A stretch of DNA of 64,000 nucleotides from Parastagonospora avenae f. sp. tritici 18332-5 (taxonomy: Eukaryota; Ascomycota; Dothideomycetes; Pleosporales; Phaeosphaeriaceae), in contig JAFJTR010000034.1 in assembly GCA_022559985.1 (NCBI GenBank), forward strand, positions 248,001 through 312,000, given 5' to 3'. The notes below the pieces were generated by a model. That model was given only the letters and a program-made list of their open reading frames with translations, was not told the origin of the DNA and ran no database searches. Positions 55,016-64,000 of this stretch are shown in pieces; within the stretch, counting starts at the first letter, position 1; each line of letters starts with the position of its first letter. The translations under genes were made by a program, and so were the position numbers.

Positions 55016-55930
55016 CTACTTTTTCCCATACTCAAACTCTTCCGTCGTGAAACCGCCAATCCCAATGATGCAGAACATGCAAAACACCACGGAGAACCCT
55101 ATCACAACTAAAACAAAGATAAACAAGCTCCACACCTCAGATGTGATATTCGGTAATAAGGCCTTACTCGCAGCCACTAACCACTTCTCCTTTCCCACTG
55201 TTTCATTGAAACCGTCGGAATACACACTCACAGTCGGACCCTCACAGTCACTCATATCCGAGTCCACAAACCCCGCCCTCACAATCTCATACACACCGCT
55301 CGGATCCGCAGCTCCCATTACCGGCCGCCGCAATAAAACCACCTGAAGCCCCTTCTGCCCTGCGCCCACAGGCCTCGACCGCCCCCAATCTCGTCGAACC
55401 GGAAAACTCGGGTGGTGCAACGCGTTCACCTGAAACTGAAATCTCAGCGCCGAGGGATGGTTCTGGATTGGCGCGATGGAGTATGAGTACGATAGACCGA
55501 AGGAGATTGGTGCAGAGTCGTTCAGATGGAGGTTGGGGATTGCGGCGACAGAGATGTTGGCGCGGACTTGCGGGGTCCAGATGCGTGGGAGGGGTACGGT
55601 GTTGAGGGTGAGGTGCGTGAAGGGGGAGGGGAGGGAGAAGGTCAGGAGCAGAAGGGGGTGAGTATGGGCTTCCGTTTAGGGTTGGAATTCTTAACTTGGT
55701 TCATAGAGATAGATTTGGAAGTTTTTTTGGTAACTTACCAACGCCGAACTACCGTCCTCATATCCATTAAATTTTGGATCGTCAGGACGCAAGATCCAAG
55801 GACTGGCCAAGGGTAGTTTGGCTATCAGATTGTAGGCTTCTGCTATGGTGGTTATGGAAGGTGATGAATCGGCGAGAATGAATTTCAGTAGCAGGACTGT
55901 TATGATTGAACAAAGTGCAAAGAGTCTCAT
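55016..55930 (-). CDS. Signal-peptide membrane protein, splice unresolved
   Basis: An N-terminal exon from ATG 55930 (MRLFALCSIITVLLLKFILA, a signal peptide) runs to a strong donor GTAAGT at 55738. The body (55640-55016) reads SLPSPFTHLTLNTVPLPRIW, ISFGLSYSYSIAPIQNHPSA, VYEIVRAGFVDSDMSDCEGP, and a C-terminal membrane segment (SLFIFVLVVIGFSVVFCMFC) with a short tail. The GTAAGT donor leaves phase 0, but the only usable acceptor (GGAAG at about 55652) needs one leftover base. A weaker donor GTAGTT 15 nt upstream fits. Either the weak donor is used, or a frameshift exists. It looks like a type I membrane glycoprotein of unknown function. Confidence 0.6.
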
Positions 55931-56311
55931 CGTGGTGGTTGGTGTCGTAGGTAGGACATGCTCCTTGGTCCACCTTGATGATGCTGGTGGTGCAAGCCGG
56001 ATCCGGCTTGGCGATGAGGAGGATGAGGGCACGTGAAGACGCGAGTTAGCGTATTCTAGATAGTACCTTTTCTCGAAATCGAGTTCGAAAATTCGGGAAA
56101 AAGGTTTTTAAGGCAAGATGGTGAGGTGTGCAAAGACAGAACAAATGAAATCTTGTGTACGAAAGGCGATGATGAAAGAGTGGAAAGTCTATAATATGTA
56201 CAGTAATGCAAGAACGCCGAGAAACCAATACCTCCGGCCTGTTTACGCGCTGTCTCTGGGTATACATGCAAGCAATCGACACCATCGCCATGCCTTGTTC
56301 AACCTCACAGA
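55931..56311. other. Intergenic, 380 bp
   Basis: Between two minus-strand genes; holds the promoter of the membrane-protein gene. A CACGTG box lies at about 56031. Nothing else is recognised. Confidence 0.4.
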
Positions 56312-57427
56312 TCAGATATCATCCCGATCGCCACCAAGCACCTCGTCATCCCTCATCAACAAGCCCATGATATCATCCTTACCAAGACCCCCATCGAAAA
56401 TACCCCCATCTTTAGAGTCCATCATCTTACTCGGCACATCAATATCGTCCCCATTGACCACCGCATCACCACCAACCTCGCTGACAGTACCTCCCCTCTC
56501 CTTCCCACCCATCCTCGCCAACGCCTCACGAATAACCCCACACCCCTTCAGCGCATCCTCACTCCCCCATTTCCGCTTCAAATACTCCTCCACATCCCCC
56601 ACCTTCCTCACAACGTGCTGATACGCCATCAACCCCTCTATCTCCTCATCACTATCCGCGTGCTTCCTGACCGCCATCGCCCCAATCTCGATGATATGCC
56701 TACTACGCCGCAGACGCGCTGGATCAGTCACGCGCGTGAGATACGGCACGACATCCCACGCTGGCCGCACTCGTTTCCTCTTCTCATACCCCTCCTCAAT
56801 CGGCGTGCCGATATGCGTCGCGCCAACAAGCGGACTTCCCGGCAGGCTATACGGGATAGTATTCTTCAAGCGCCGGCCAGGCTGGCTGGGTCCCTGGCTA
56901 ACGCTCCTACCATGGCGTACATATGGGCCGGGTCGTGCGTTTTCGCCGGCGACGTAGGAGACGACGCGCGGGGCCTGGGCGCCTTGCAGGCGGATGAATG
57001 TTGGGTGCGGTGGGGCGATGCGGTCGTAGCCTTGTGGGGGCTGGGGGAGGGCGAAGGGGGAGGTTGGTTGGGCGCGGAAAGGGAGGGGGTGGTGGTTGAA
57101 GACGGGTTGGTGGACGATGGGGTAGGGTTGGGGGGTGCTTGGGGCGGTTTGGTAGGCGGAGGGCGGATGGGTGAAGGTGTAGCTGGAGAAGTCTGGCGTT
57201 GAGCTGGTGGATGGATCTGCTGATGCGGTGTGTGAGTGCGTGGAGTTGTCGACGGAGAAGTCGAAGCCATCGAGATCGTCGTCGACGACTTGAGTGAAGA
57301 CAGGCTCGTTGGAGGTAGTTTGGGCGAAAGCCTCCTCAAGCTGCTCCTGGGTGTAAGTTTCTTGTTCGATCGAGAGGAGGCAGGGATCGATGGCAGCGTT
57401 CGTCCATGGGACACTGGACTGATACAT
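56312..57427 (-). CDS. Conserved-looking fungal protein, Pro-rich
   Basis: One exon, 371 aa from the first ATG at 57427 (MYQSSVPWTNAAIDPCLLSI). The open frame extends to 57505 without an ATG, and no acceptor is visible there, so an upstream exon is unlikely. The first two thirds are Pro/Ser/His/Thr-rich (TPQPYPIVHQPVF, PHPTFIRLQGAQAPRVV). The last third is more ordered and basic: RKRVRPAWDVVPYLTRVTDP, ARLRRSRHIIEIGAMAVRKH, VEEYLKRKWGSEDALKG, then an acidic tail. This could be a nuclear factor; I recognise no domain. Confidence 0.6.
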   Translation of the reverse strand: MYQSSVPWTNAAIDPCLLSIEQETYTQEQLEEAFAQTTSNEPVFTQVVDDDLDGFDFSVDNSTHSHTASADPSTSSTPDFSSYTFTHPPSAYQTAPSTPQPYPIVHQPVFNHHPLPFRAQPTSPFALPQPPQGYDRIAPPHPTFIRLQGAQAPRVVSYVAGENARPGPYVRHGRSVSQGPSQPGRRLKNTIPYSLPGSPLVGATHIGTPIEEGYEKRKRVRPAWDVVPYLTRVTDPARLRRSRHIIEIGAMAVRKHADSDEEIEGLMAYQHVVRKVGDVEEYLKRKWGSEDALKGCGVIREALARMGGKERGGTVSEVGGDAVVNGDDIDVPSKMMDSKDGGIFDGGLGKDDIMGLLMRDDEVLGGDRDDI

Positions 57428-58176
57428 CGGTTCAAGATTTCGATATCCGTGGAGCGCGTGATCGATGTTGGCTTCAAGGGGTACGGATTGCGGAAAGACG
57501 GTCACACGGGGTTGGGAAGATGCGGACAGGTTGTCCAGATATAGTCAATGATTCGTTTTTCCTGCAGCTGTGCTGAGACAAATGGACGTGGTTGTTTGTC
57601 GTGGCAGCATGGTGGCGTCAGAGCGGGCGAATGGACGGATACCTGCATTGAGGTTGGAAGCCAAACAAACATTGCGGAGATGAAGATAGCTTGTCTTCAG
57701 AATAGTCCTACAGCCGTTAGACGCCATACAGTAATTGTCTGCTGAACTGTGTATGTTTGGCAGCCAAGACTTGACTCAATACTGAAGACATTTGCATGTC
57801 TCTGAAGCACTGAGACTGGCGCCTGTGCTTGTGTCAACACTGAATCGCACCCGCCAACTGAGATTCGTTGCATCGAGAAAGACAGAAGAAGAATGAGTCC
57901 ACTCTGGAGGAGACAAACCGTCAGGCGGTTCGCACTTGTCGATGTATGTCTCTTCTGCTTTGCATCCACAACCAGAACGGAATCTGCGTCATGCGAGAAT
58001 AAGCCCAGTAGCCCAGTAGCCCAGGGAAATCCTGTCTTTAAGGAAGTTTTGCACAATTCATAAAGTCATTACCAATCCCAACCAGTGCAAAAACGCAGCT
58101 CCTCCACGCACTGCTTATGCTCCATATCGTACATTCATCTTGCATCGCATTCCCCACCACCCCTCTCTTCTCCACC
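57428..58176. other. Intergenic, 750 bp
   Basis: No supported gene. A short minus-strand frame at 57545-57727 begins MASNGCRTILKTSYLHLRNV, which looks like a presequence, but I found no splice joining it to the next gene in phase. Confidence 0.4.
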
Positions 58177-58710
58177 CTACTCTTTCTTCCCTCCCTCCCC
58201 ATCCCCACCTTTCTTATCCCAATTCCACACCTCCCAAATCTGCTCCCCAATCATATCCCAATACCCCTTCCCCTCCTCCAGCGCCCTCCTCTCCTCCTCC
58301 AACCTCCTCTCCTTCCACCCCTCCTTCTCCCCACCCATCCAAATCCTTCCAAACAAGCCCTTCTCCCCTTCATCCCCCCCACCAATCCTCCCCTTCTCCC
58401 TCTCCTCCCTAATCACCCTCTGCATCTCCCGCGCCTTGTCCGTCGGCATGGCGTCTATCTTAGGCGCGAATTGCTGCACCAGCCCCCGACCCGTGCGCAA
58501 AGTGATCAGGTGGTCGGCGGACAGGTAGAAGCCGACGCTGAGCGAGAATGTGTACAGGTCGAGTTTGCGCGGAGGGAGCAGGATTATTATGGGGCACGCG
58601 ATTGCGCCGCCGATGGCGAGGTTGCGGACGATGCGGTTGTAGCGGGCGCGTTGTTCGAGCGCGAGGCGCTCTTCGGGGGGGATTGGGGGGGTGAGTGTTG
58701 GGTTGGACAT
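58177..58710 (-). CDS. Small two-helix membrane protein
   Basis: One exon, 177 aa, start MSNPTLTPPIPPEERLALEQ. One or two hydrophobic segments lie at about residues 29-64 (NLAIGGAIACPIIILLPPRK and DLYTFSLSVGFYLSADHLIT). The second half is soluble and very rich in Glu/Lys/Arg/Gly (GRIGGGDEGEKGLFGRIWMG) with a likely helix KERRLEEERRALEEGKGY. Similar fungal proteins are, to my memory, labelled rhomboid family membrane proteins, but no rhomboid Ser-His dyad is visible, so I avoid that name. Probably a mitochondrial or ER membrane protein. Confidence 0.7.
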   Translation of the reverse strand: MSNPTLTPPIPPEERLALEQRARYNRIVRNLAIGGAIACPIIILLPPRKLDLYTFSLSVGFYLSADHLITLRTGRGLVQQFAPKIDAMPTDKAREMQRVIREEREKGRIGGGDEGEKGLFGRIWMGGEKEGWKERRLEEERRALEEGKGYWDMIGEQIWEVWNWDKKGGDGEGGKKE

Positions 58711-59020
58711 TTTTGGTGGTGTGGTGGGATTGTGAGTTTATTTTGGAAGGTTATTTGGGTGGGTTTTCGGCTTGTTGTGGGTGGTTGTGTTGTATTATAG
58801 GTATGGGTTTGTGGAATTTGTGGTGAGGCAACTTTTGCCAAAGTTCAATGATGCAAAGACCGCGGTTGCGCCTCGGCTAAACTTTTCTTGAGCGACATAG
58901 CATTTGTAGAGGTAGTGTACACATTTCCGAGGCGAAAAGGTCATCGTTCTTGTCAAGTCATGATGATATTTGAGTTTCAAGAGCATGTTTACTTGTATCC
59001 CTTGATACTTTCTATACATT
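58711..59020. other. Intergenic, 310 bp
   Basis: Holds the promoter of the small membrane-protein gene and the end of the SurE-type gene. No other content is seen. Confidence 0.4.
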
Positions 59021-60191
59021 CTACAGCTTAATTTCGCCTTCAAATCCACCAACATGCATGAAATTCGCCCTCAACGGCGTCACACTCGTGAACCCCTGCG
59101 CGACCGCCCACCCATCATTCCCAGGCTCACTCTCCTCCACGCTCTCGTACACATCCTTGAAGCTCGGCGCCCACGTGAAGTGCTTGTGCGTATACCGCAT
59201 ATGCTCCTTGCCCGTCGGCGTCTCCGCACCCGAACCCGTGCCCTCCTGCAACACACCCTGACTATTAGATCGAAGCTCCTTCTTGCCTAGCTTCTCCTCT
59301 TGTTTGCGGATCTGCGACTCGATGTCGGATGGCGAGTGGTCAGCTTCAGAGGGGACTTCGACGACCTGGAAACACGAGCCGGATTTCCACTTGTTCTGGA
59401 GCATGTTTGTCCAGAGAATTTTGCGGTCCCCAACTTTCTCCACAAGCGGGACGTTGACGGTGTACAGGTGTGTATTCGAGTCCCAGTTATCGTAGAGGTG
59501 TTGTATGAGTTTTGCGCTCAGTTCAGAGGCGTCTGATATTATGCCCGCGTCGTGGTTGCGGTCGAAGAAGGCATAGGAGAGGGCGATCGACTTAACGCCG
59601 CAGACAGCGGCTTCCATTGCGCCACCGACGGTGCCGGAGCTGAGGGAGAAGACGGCCGTGCTGTTGCGCCCATAGTTGGGGCCCGAGACGACGAGGTCGA
59701 TGGGGCCGCGGGCAGAGAAGTAGTGGTAGAGGCCGATTTGTACGCACGAGGCGGGTGTGGAATCGACCAGGACCCATTCTTCTTCGGTGCTGTTGGTGGG
59801 CAGAGGTGTGTTATGTGTAGAACCGTGGTTCGTGAGGCGACCGTCGGCGGTAGTTTGCAGAGGCGTAGGGCGGTAGTAAGTTGGTTTGATCTGTAGCAGA
59901 TAGCTGTGAGTGGAAGTCCTTATGTCTACCAGTAAATGCTGCGCAGCACACTGTAGTATCGTTGAGGCGGACGTACCGATTTGCCGACAAGATGCGCTTT
60001 GCCTATCCACGACCGCTGGGTATGCGGTAACACTACGGAGACGGTATGTCCATGCTTTTGTAACGTAGACACGAGGGAATGTACATAAGGTGAGGACTCG
60101 TCTGACGGTGGGCCATCGTCGTTGGTGATCTATCCAGTCTTAAGAGCTGAACTTGCGCCAATGGATTGCATTAACTTACGAGGATATGCAT
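59021..60191 (-). CDS. SurE-type 5'/3'-nucleotidase
   Basis: Metal-dependent phosphatase of the SurE fold, releasing phosphate from nucleoside monophosphates. Exons on the minus strand are 60191-60180, 60129-59977 and 59890-59021; introns of 50 and 86 nt; the product is 344 aa. The first exon is only 12 nt (MHIL), and the splice completes MHILITNDDGPPSDESSPYV, the metal-binding signature. Further motifs: VVSGPNYGRNSTAVFSLSSG (GxNxG type) and GVKSIALSYAFFDRN. The C-terminal region has a Glu-rich insert (SDIESQIRKQEEKLGKKELR). Yeast Pby1 fuses this domain to a tubulin-tyrosine-ligase-like half; that half is absent here. Confidence 0.9.
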
Positions 60192-60598
60192 GTTGACTAT
60201 GAGGGTGTTATAGAGTATGCGCTTGTGTAAGGTAGTGTTCGGAGTTGTCGAGAAGCGCGTAGAGGGGCAGACATCGAGCGTGACGTGCTGCGTAGATCCG
60301 AGATCGCTATCGATAAGTAGGAAATAGACATCGCGTGGCTCCAGTCAGGTACCATCGTCCGATCCACTCCTAGTGCATTCACATACATGAGCACCAATCA
60401 ATTCATGTTACAAGTTTTGAATTCTGTGAAGGAATACTCCTCAATTGCGGATATTGTGACCACGCTATATGCAAACCCGAGTACACCGTTCGTACTTTAC
60501 ACCTGTATGTGAAGCTGCAGTAACTCCACCAATGCTAGTATCGTACATGCCCGCGAGGGCTGATTGTAAGAAACGCTGTGTACCCAAAAGACCATCAA
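60192..60598. other. Intergenic, 400 bp
   Basis: SurE-gene promoter and 3' end of the PIF1 transcript. No other feature is recognised. Confidence 0.4.
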
Positions 60599-63249
60599 TC
60601 ACTCCTCGTTGTCCGCCCCCTTCTTCTTCGCATTTGCGGTTTGCATCTTGCCGAGTATTGTCTTGCTCTTTGCTTTGCCTTCGATTTGCTCCGCACGGCT
60701 TAAGCTGCTGTAGAATGAGCGCACCTTTTCGTGTGCAATGACCTTTCGAGGGTCGAAGCGTAGGATCTGCAAACCAGCCATGCTCGTCGCACGGGAGAGC
60801 GCGACATACGCTTGACCCTTCTCGAACACTCGGCCAAGATCGACACGTACACGCTCTAGGGTCTGACCTTGGGCTTTGTGGATGGACAGCGCCCACGCGA
60901 GAATGAGCGGGATCTGACTCCTTGACGCTTGCACTTCGCCGTTGGGAAGTTCAATCTTCCAGTCTTCTCGTTTGCAGAGCAGGTCGCGTGTTGTGCCGTC
61001 TGCGATTGCGAACCGTACTACGGGAAAGACTTGTGCTGTGTTGAGGCCCATTGAGTTTTTCACCATTTCCGTCTTCATGGCCTGTTCCGATGCCCCACCC
61101 TCGAGAAAGGCTTCTTCGTCTTCCTTGTAGAGCGTGAACATCTGCTCTGTCATGAAGCCCGTTACCTTGCCTAACGAGCCGTTGACCAATGTGTCGTCCA
61201 TGTTCTTGACTAGCATAACTTGGGCGCCCTTCTTCAGTTGTACAACCTCCGGAACCATGCAGCTCTGCAGTAATCGGTCGCGCTGTTCCTTGTTTGTGAT
61301 TGTGCCTCCGTCTCTTGCCTCGAAACTGAAAATGTTGCCATGCAATTGCTGCATGCGAAGGTTATTCGCACGGTCCACCTCTTGTCGGGTAGGAAACAGC
61401 TCGGTCGCTTCAATGTTCTCGTCCGACGCTGGTAGTGCCCGGTCCAGTTTCCGGAACCGCGCAATTGAGTCTGGTGTTAGCTTTCCCTCTCGCATCTCGT
61501 TCAGCATATTCGCAAATACGGGATCCTTCTGACGGAAGACGTGGGTGAGGCCGATAGTGTGTTCGATCGAAGTCGTCCAGGTGCCAGCATCAAAGGCAAA
61601 CTTTGAGGCCTTGCCATATTCTGGTACAGGTGGTAATTGGAAGAAATCACCGGTGATGACGAGCTGGATGCCGCCAAAGGGCCTGCCGTTGTTGCGAATA
61701 GTCCGCGCAATCTGCTCGAGCTTGTCGAAAAGATCACCGTCCACCATCGAGACTTCATCCATGATGAGAACCTTGGTGCGCATCCATCTTTGCTTGGCTT
61801 TTGCATTCCTTCGGATCTTCTTGATTAGGTCTTCTGCAGGCTCTTTGCCGAGGCCGATGCCTGAAAAACTGTGCAGAGTGACACCGCCCACATTACACGC
61901 TGCTAGGCCGGTGGATGCTGTGACTGCAACTCGATCTGGCTCACGGACGTACTTCCTTCGTAAAGCTGCGATAATCTCCCGTAGAAGAACGGATTTACCA
62001 GTACCTAGAACTGTCAGCAATAGCAAATGCATGAAAATGATTGCAACAACATACCGGCTGATCCCGTGAAGAACACGCTCTTCTTGTACTCCGTAACTAG
62101 GTTGAGCACGTTTTGTTGCTCTTCACTCAGGAAAATGCGAGCCACCGCATGCTTCTTCCTCTTTTTAGCGGCTACTTGGAGATCATCCACGGAGGTATCG
62201 GCGTCCTTGATCTGCTTCTTGTTCTGCTCCCGCAAATTCTTCTGTTGTTCTTTCAGGGCGCTTGCGGTCGCATTCCAGAGGTACTGTGACTTCGGCTTGG
62301 GCGTTGCGGCGACCTCCGCCTTGACTTCCGTAATTTGCCTCTTCTTTGGCCGTATAGTTTCTTCTTCCGAGTCTATCTCATCCTTCGCCTCCTGCGTATT
62401 GGCTGCCTTTTGATTCTGTGACCACGGCAGGTACGCACGCCTGGACCTAGGCTTGGCTGGCTCTGCTTTCCGTGGCGTCTTGAAGTGCTCCAGCGGGGAC
62501 GATGACCACGGTATTGGCTGGCTGCTGTCCAATTCCAACTTTTGCGCAGCTGTTTGAGGATGCGACTGGTAACCAGAATCTCGCGATTCACTGGAGGCCG
62601 TGTGGGGTAGCTTGGGGTATGCGACGGATCCTTTAGTCGCGGGATCCTCTACGTCCAGGTCAATATCGCTGTCGAAGTCGTCCTCATCGAACAGAGCAGT
62701 CGCCAGTCCGGCACTTTTGGTTCGTGCTGACGCGCTATATGCCATTGGCAGGTCATTCTCCTTCTCCATGTCTGCTATGTGGAGCGTAGGGTAGTCGATG
62801 ATATCTTCGTGAAAGTCCAACGTCTTCGCTAGGCCAGTTGACGTTCTCTTCGTCCCTTGGTTGTACGACCCTCGAGCCAGAGACCCCGATAGCCCAGGTT
62901 TCCCAGCACCATTCTGCCTTGCACCACTCGCCAGCGGGTTGGTGTTGCTCTGTGTTGATCCGGTCCGTGCGAATGAACTCCCTAGTGATTGCTGCTTGGA
63001 GGCGGCGGCGGGCGTGGGTTGAGGAATGGCGGCATTGTGGTTATTCACGGCTTGCTTAAACATAGTCACTGTGGACTGCGGTCTGATAGAAAGGTAGCCG
63101 TAGTACGGGCGCTGTGAGGTCTGAAGTCGATCGGGACGTGCGGTGGAGAGGCGCGTTCGAACAAGGTGCGTAGATGCAGGGTACGAAGGCGATTGTTTTG
63201 GAGAAAACAATTTCAGCGACGCACCCAGCCTAGTCAGTGCGAGAAGCAT
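60599..63249 (-). CDS. PIF1: Pif1 family 5'-3' DNA helicase
   Basis: Helicase that unwinds G-quadruplex and RNA-DNA structures in nuclear and mitochondrial DNA and limits telomerase. Exons on the minus strand are 63249-62055 and 62004-60599, with a 50-nt intron inside the Walker A motif; the product is 866 aa. The join gives FFTGSAGTGKSVLLREI. Other motifs: LIMDEVSMVDGDLFDKL (II), LVITGDFFQLPPV (III), GLTHVFRQKDPVFANML, WALSIHKAQGQTLERV and YVALSRATSM. A disordered, Ser-rich N-terminal region of about 300 residues precedes it. Two starts fit: Met1 gives a presequence (MLLALTRLGASLKLFSPK, Arg-rich up to residue 60), and Met63 (MFKQAVNNHN, at 63063) lacks it. Confidence 0.95.
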
Positions 63250-64000
63250 ACAGCACACGAGGGGCGCGGACGAGAAAGGAAAAAATTAGCGACAGAATGT
63301 CGAGAAAGTGCATGCCCAAACAGCGGGGAGTGATGCTTCATGAGATGCACTGACCCACAACGCGATGGAACGCGCTTTCTCGCGGGAAAGTGGGACCGTC
63401 ACGTGATGACGTGAGGCGAGCGTTCTTAGCCCGGTGCCACTGCCACACCTGCACAACTAAGACGAAAGTGATGAGATTGCGACAGGTAGCAGCGTCCACT
63501 GTACTGAAACTGTACATAGGTCCTTGTGGTCTTACTTAAAGCCTAGCGACACTGCGTGTAGCTTCGGGTAATCACATGTCTCTGTTCACTTTCTCGCGTA
63601 GTTGGCAAACTGCAGTGCTCTAATACCAATATCTCCCATCGCATGTAATGGGAAATATTCTAGCGCAAAACTGCTAGCCCATTAGTGCAATCAGAAAGGC
63701 GACGTCGGTATCCCCCAGTAGGTCAATATGACTTGATTGATGCCATGGAGGCTTCATAGATTGCTATCACTTTTTGAACGTCGATTTCGTCAGACTATGT
63801 ATCCATGCTGCTTCTTACACCCTCTTAGTATTCCATTCTTCTTTCCCTCCGTTCAAATCTGCATGTACTCCAATGGCACTGAGCAACCAGGCCCATGCCA
63901 AAATCGCAAAATCGGGTAACGCTAAACGCTAGACGAAAGCTCATATCACCAGGCCAGGTGTGTCATCCTACACAAAGGAATAAGGCAAATGCTTTTAAGA
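63250..64000. other. Intergenic at right edge
   Basis: No gene is supported. The first 200 bases upstream of the Pif1 start are GC-rich and contain CACGTG-like TCACGTGATGACGTGA at 63400. The last 600 bases show only short frames. Confidence 0.45.

Noticed and set aside
56866..57477. 203-codon Pro/Ser/Thr-rich frame overlapping the Pro-rich gene on the same strand
   Set aside because: It is an alternative-frame shadow of the 56312-57427 gene, which has the more ordered C-terminus.
58177..58710. Rhomboid protease call for the small membrane protein
   Set aside because: No catalytic Ser-His dyad and too few membrane segments.
1..64000. CRISPR arrays, rRNA genes, bacterial operons or riboswitches
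   Set aside because: None seen. Intron structure shows a fungal nuclear genome, where CRISPR and operons are not expected.

Overview
The window looks like nuclear DNA of a filamentous ascomycete (Pezizomycotina). Genes carry short GT-AG introns, mostly 45-60 nt, often with CTAAC/CTGAC-like branch sites before the acceptor. Coding regions are GC-rich, strands are mixed, and there are no operons. The families present (Lag1 ceramide synthase, Mip1, Slx8, Hcs1, Pif1, Sfa1, fungal P450s, a FRE-type reductase, F-box and BTB proteins) fit this. A Dothideomycete is my guess on feel only; no marker here fixes the class.

Layout. 0.6-16.1 kb is conserved housekeeping: ceramide synthase (+), a tiny mitochondrial-type protein (+), L-lactate dehydrogenase (-), a SUMO-targeted ubiquitin ligase (-) head-to-head with mitochondrial DNA polymerase (+), a pseudokinase-like protein (+) and a mitochondrial-type methyltransferase (-). 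16.4-25.6 kb is accessory: an ABM-fold protein, an F-box protein, an SDR, a secreted alpha/beta hydrolase and two P450s. The last four sit next to each other and look like a tailoring-enzyme mini-cluster without a backbone synthase. 26.5-34.6 kb is AT-rich, repeat-bearing and decayed: a small F-box-like ORF, a broken APH-type kinase, tiny Cys-rich genes starting Met-Cys, and two 169-bp solo LTRs of one family in opposite orientation. Each LTR has a perfect 5-bp target duplication, and one of them splits a reading frame.

34.7-39.9 kb returns to conserved genes: SET-domain protein, PRXL2-type thioredoxin-fold protein, and glutathione-dependent formaldehyde dehydrogenase with a 15-nt exon. 40.1-44.2 kb holds a run of tiny genes with TATA boxes. 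One has two in-frame TAA codons, and an internal repeat shows that one of them replaced a glutamine codon. 44.8-63.2 kb is conserved again: ferric reductase, Hcs1 helicase, a large disordered coiled-coil protein, a BTB protein, a membrane protein, two unrecognised or weakly recognised proteins, a SurE-type phosphatase and Pif1 helicase with two plausible starts (mitochondrial/nuclear).

Genes acting together: Mip1 and Pif1 both serve mitochondrial DNA, and Slx8, Pif1 and Hcs1 serve nuclear genome maintenance, but they are scattered and nothing suggests co-regulation except the shared Slx8/Mip1 intergenic region. The SDR, hydrolase and P450s may form a small catabolic or secondary-metabolism unit. 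All exon boundaries were read by eye from splice signals and reading phase; no alignment or transcript data were available.
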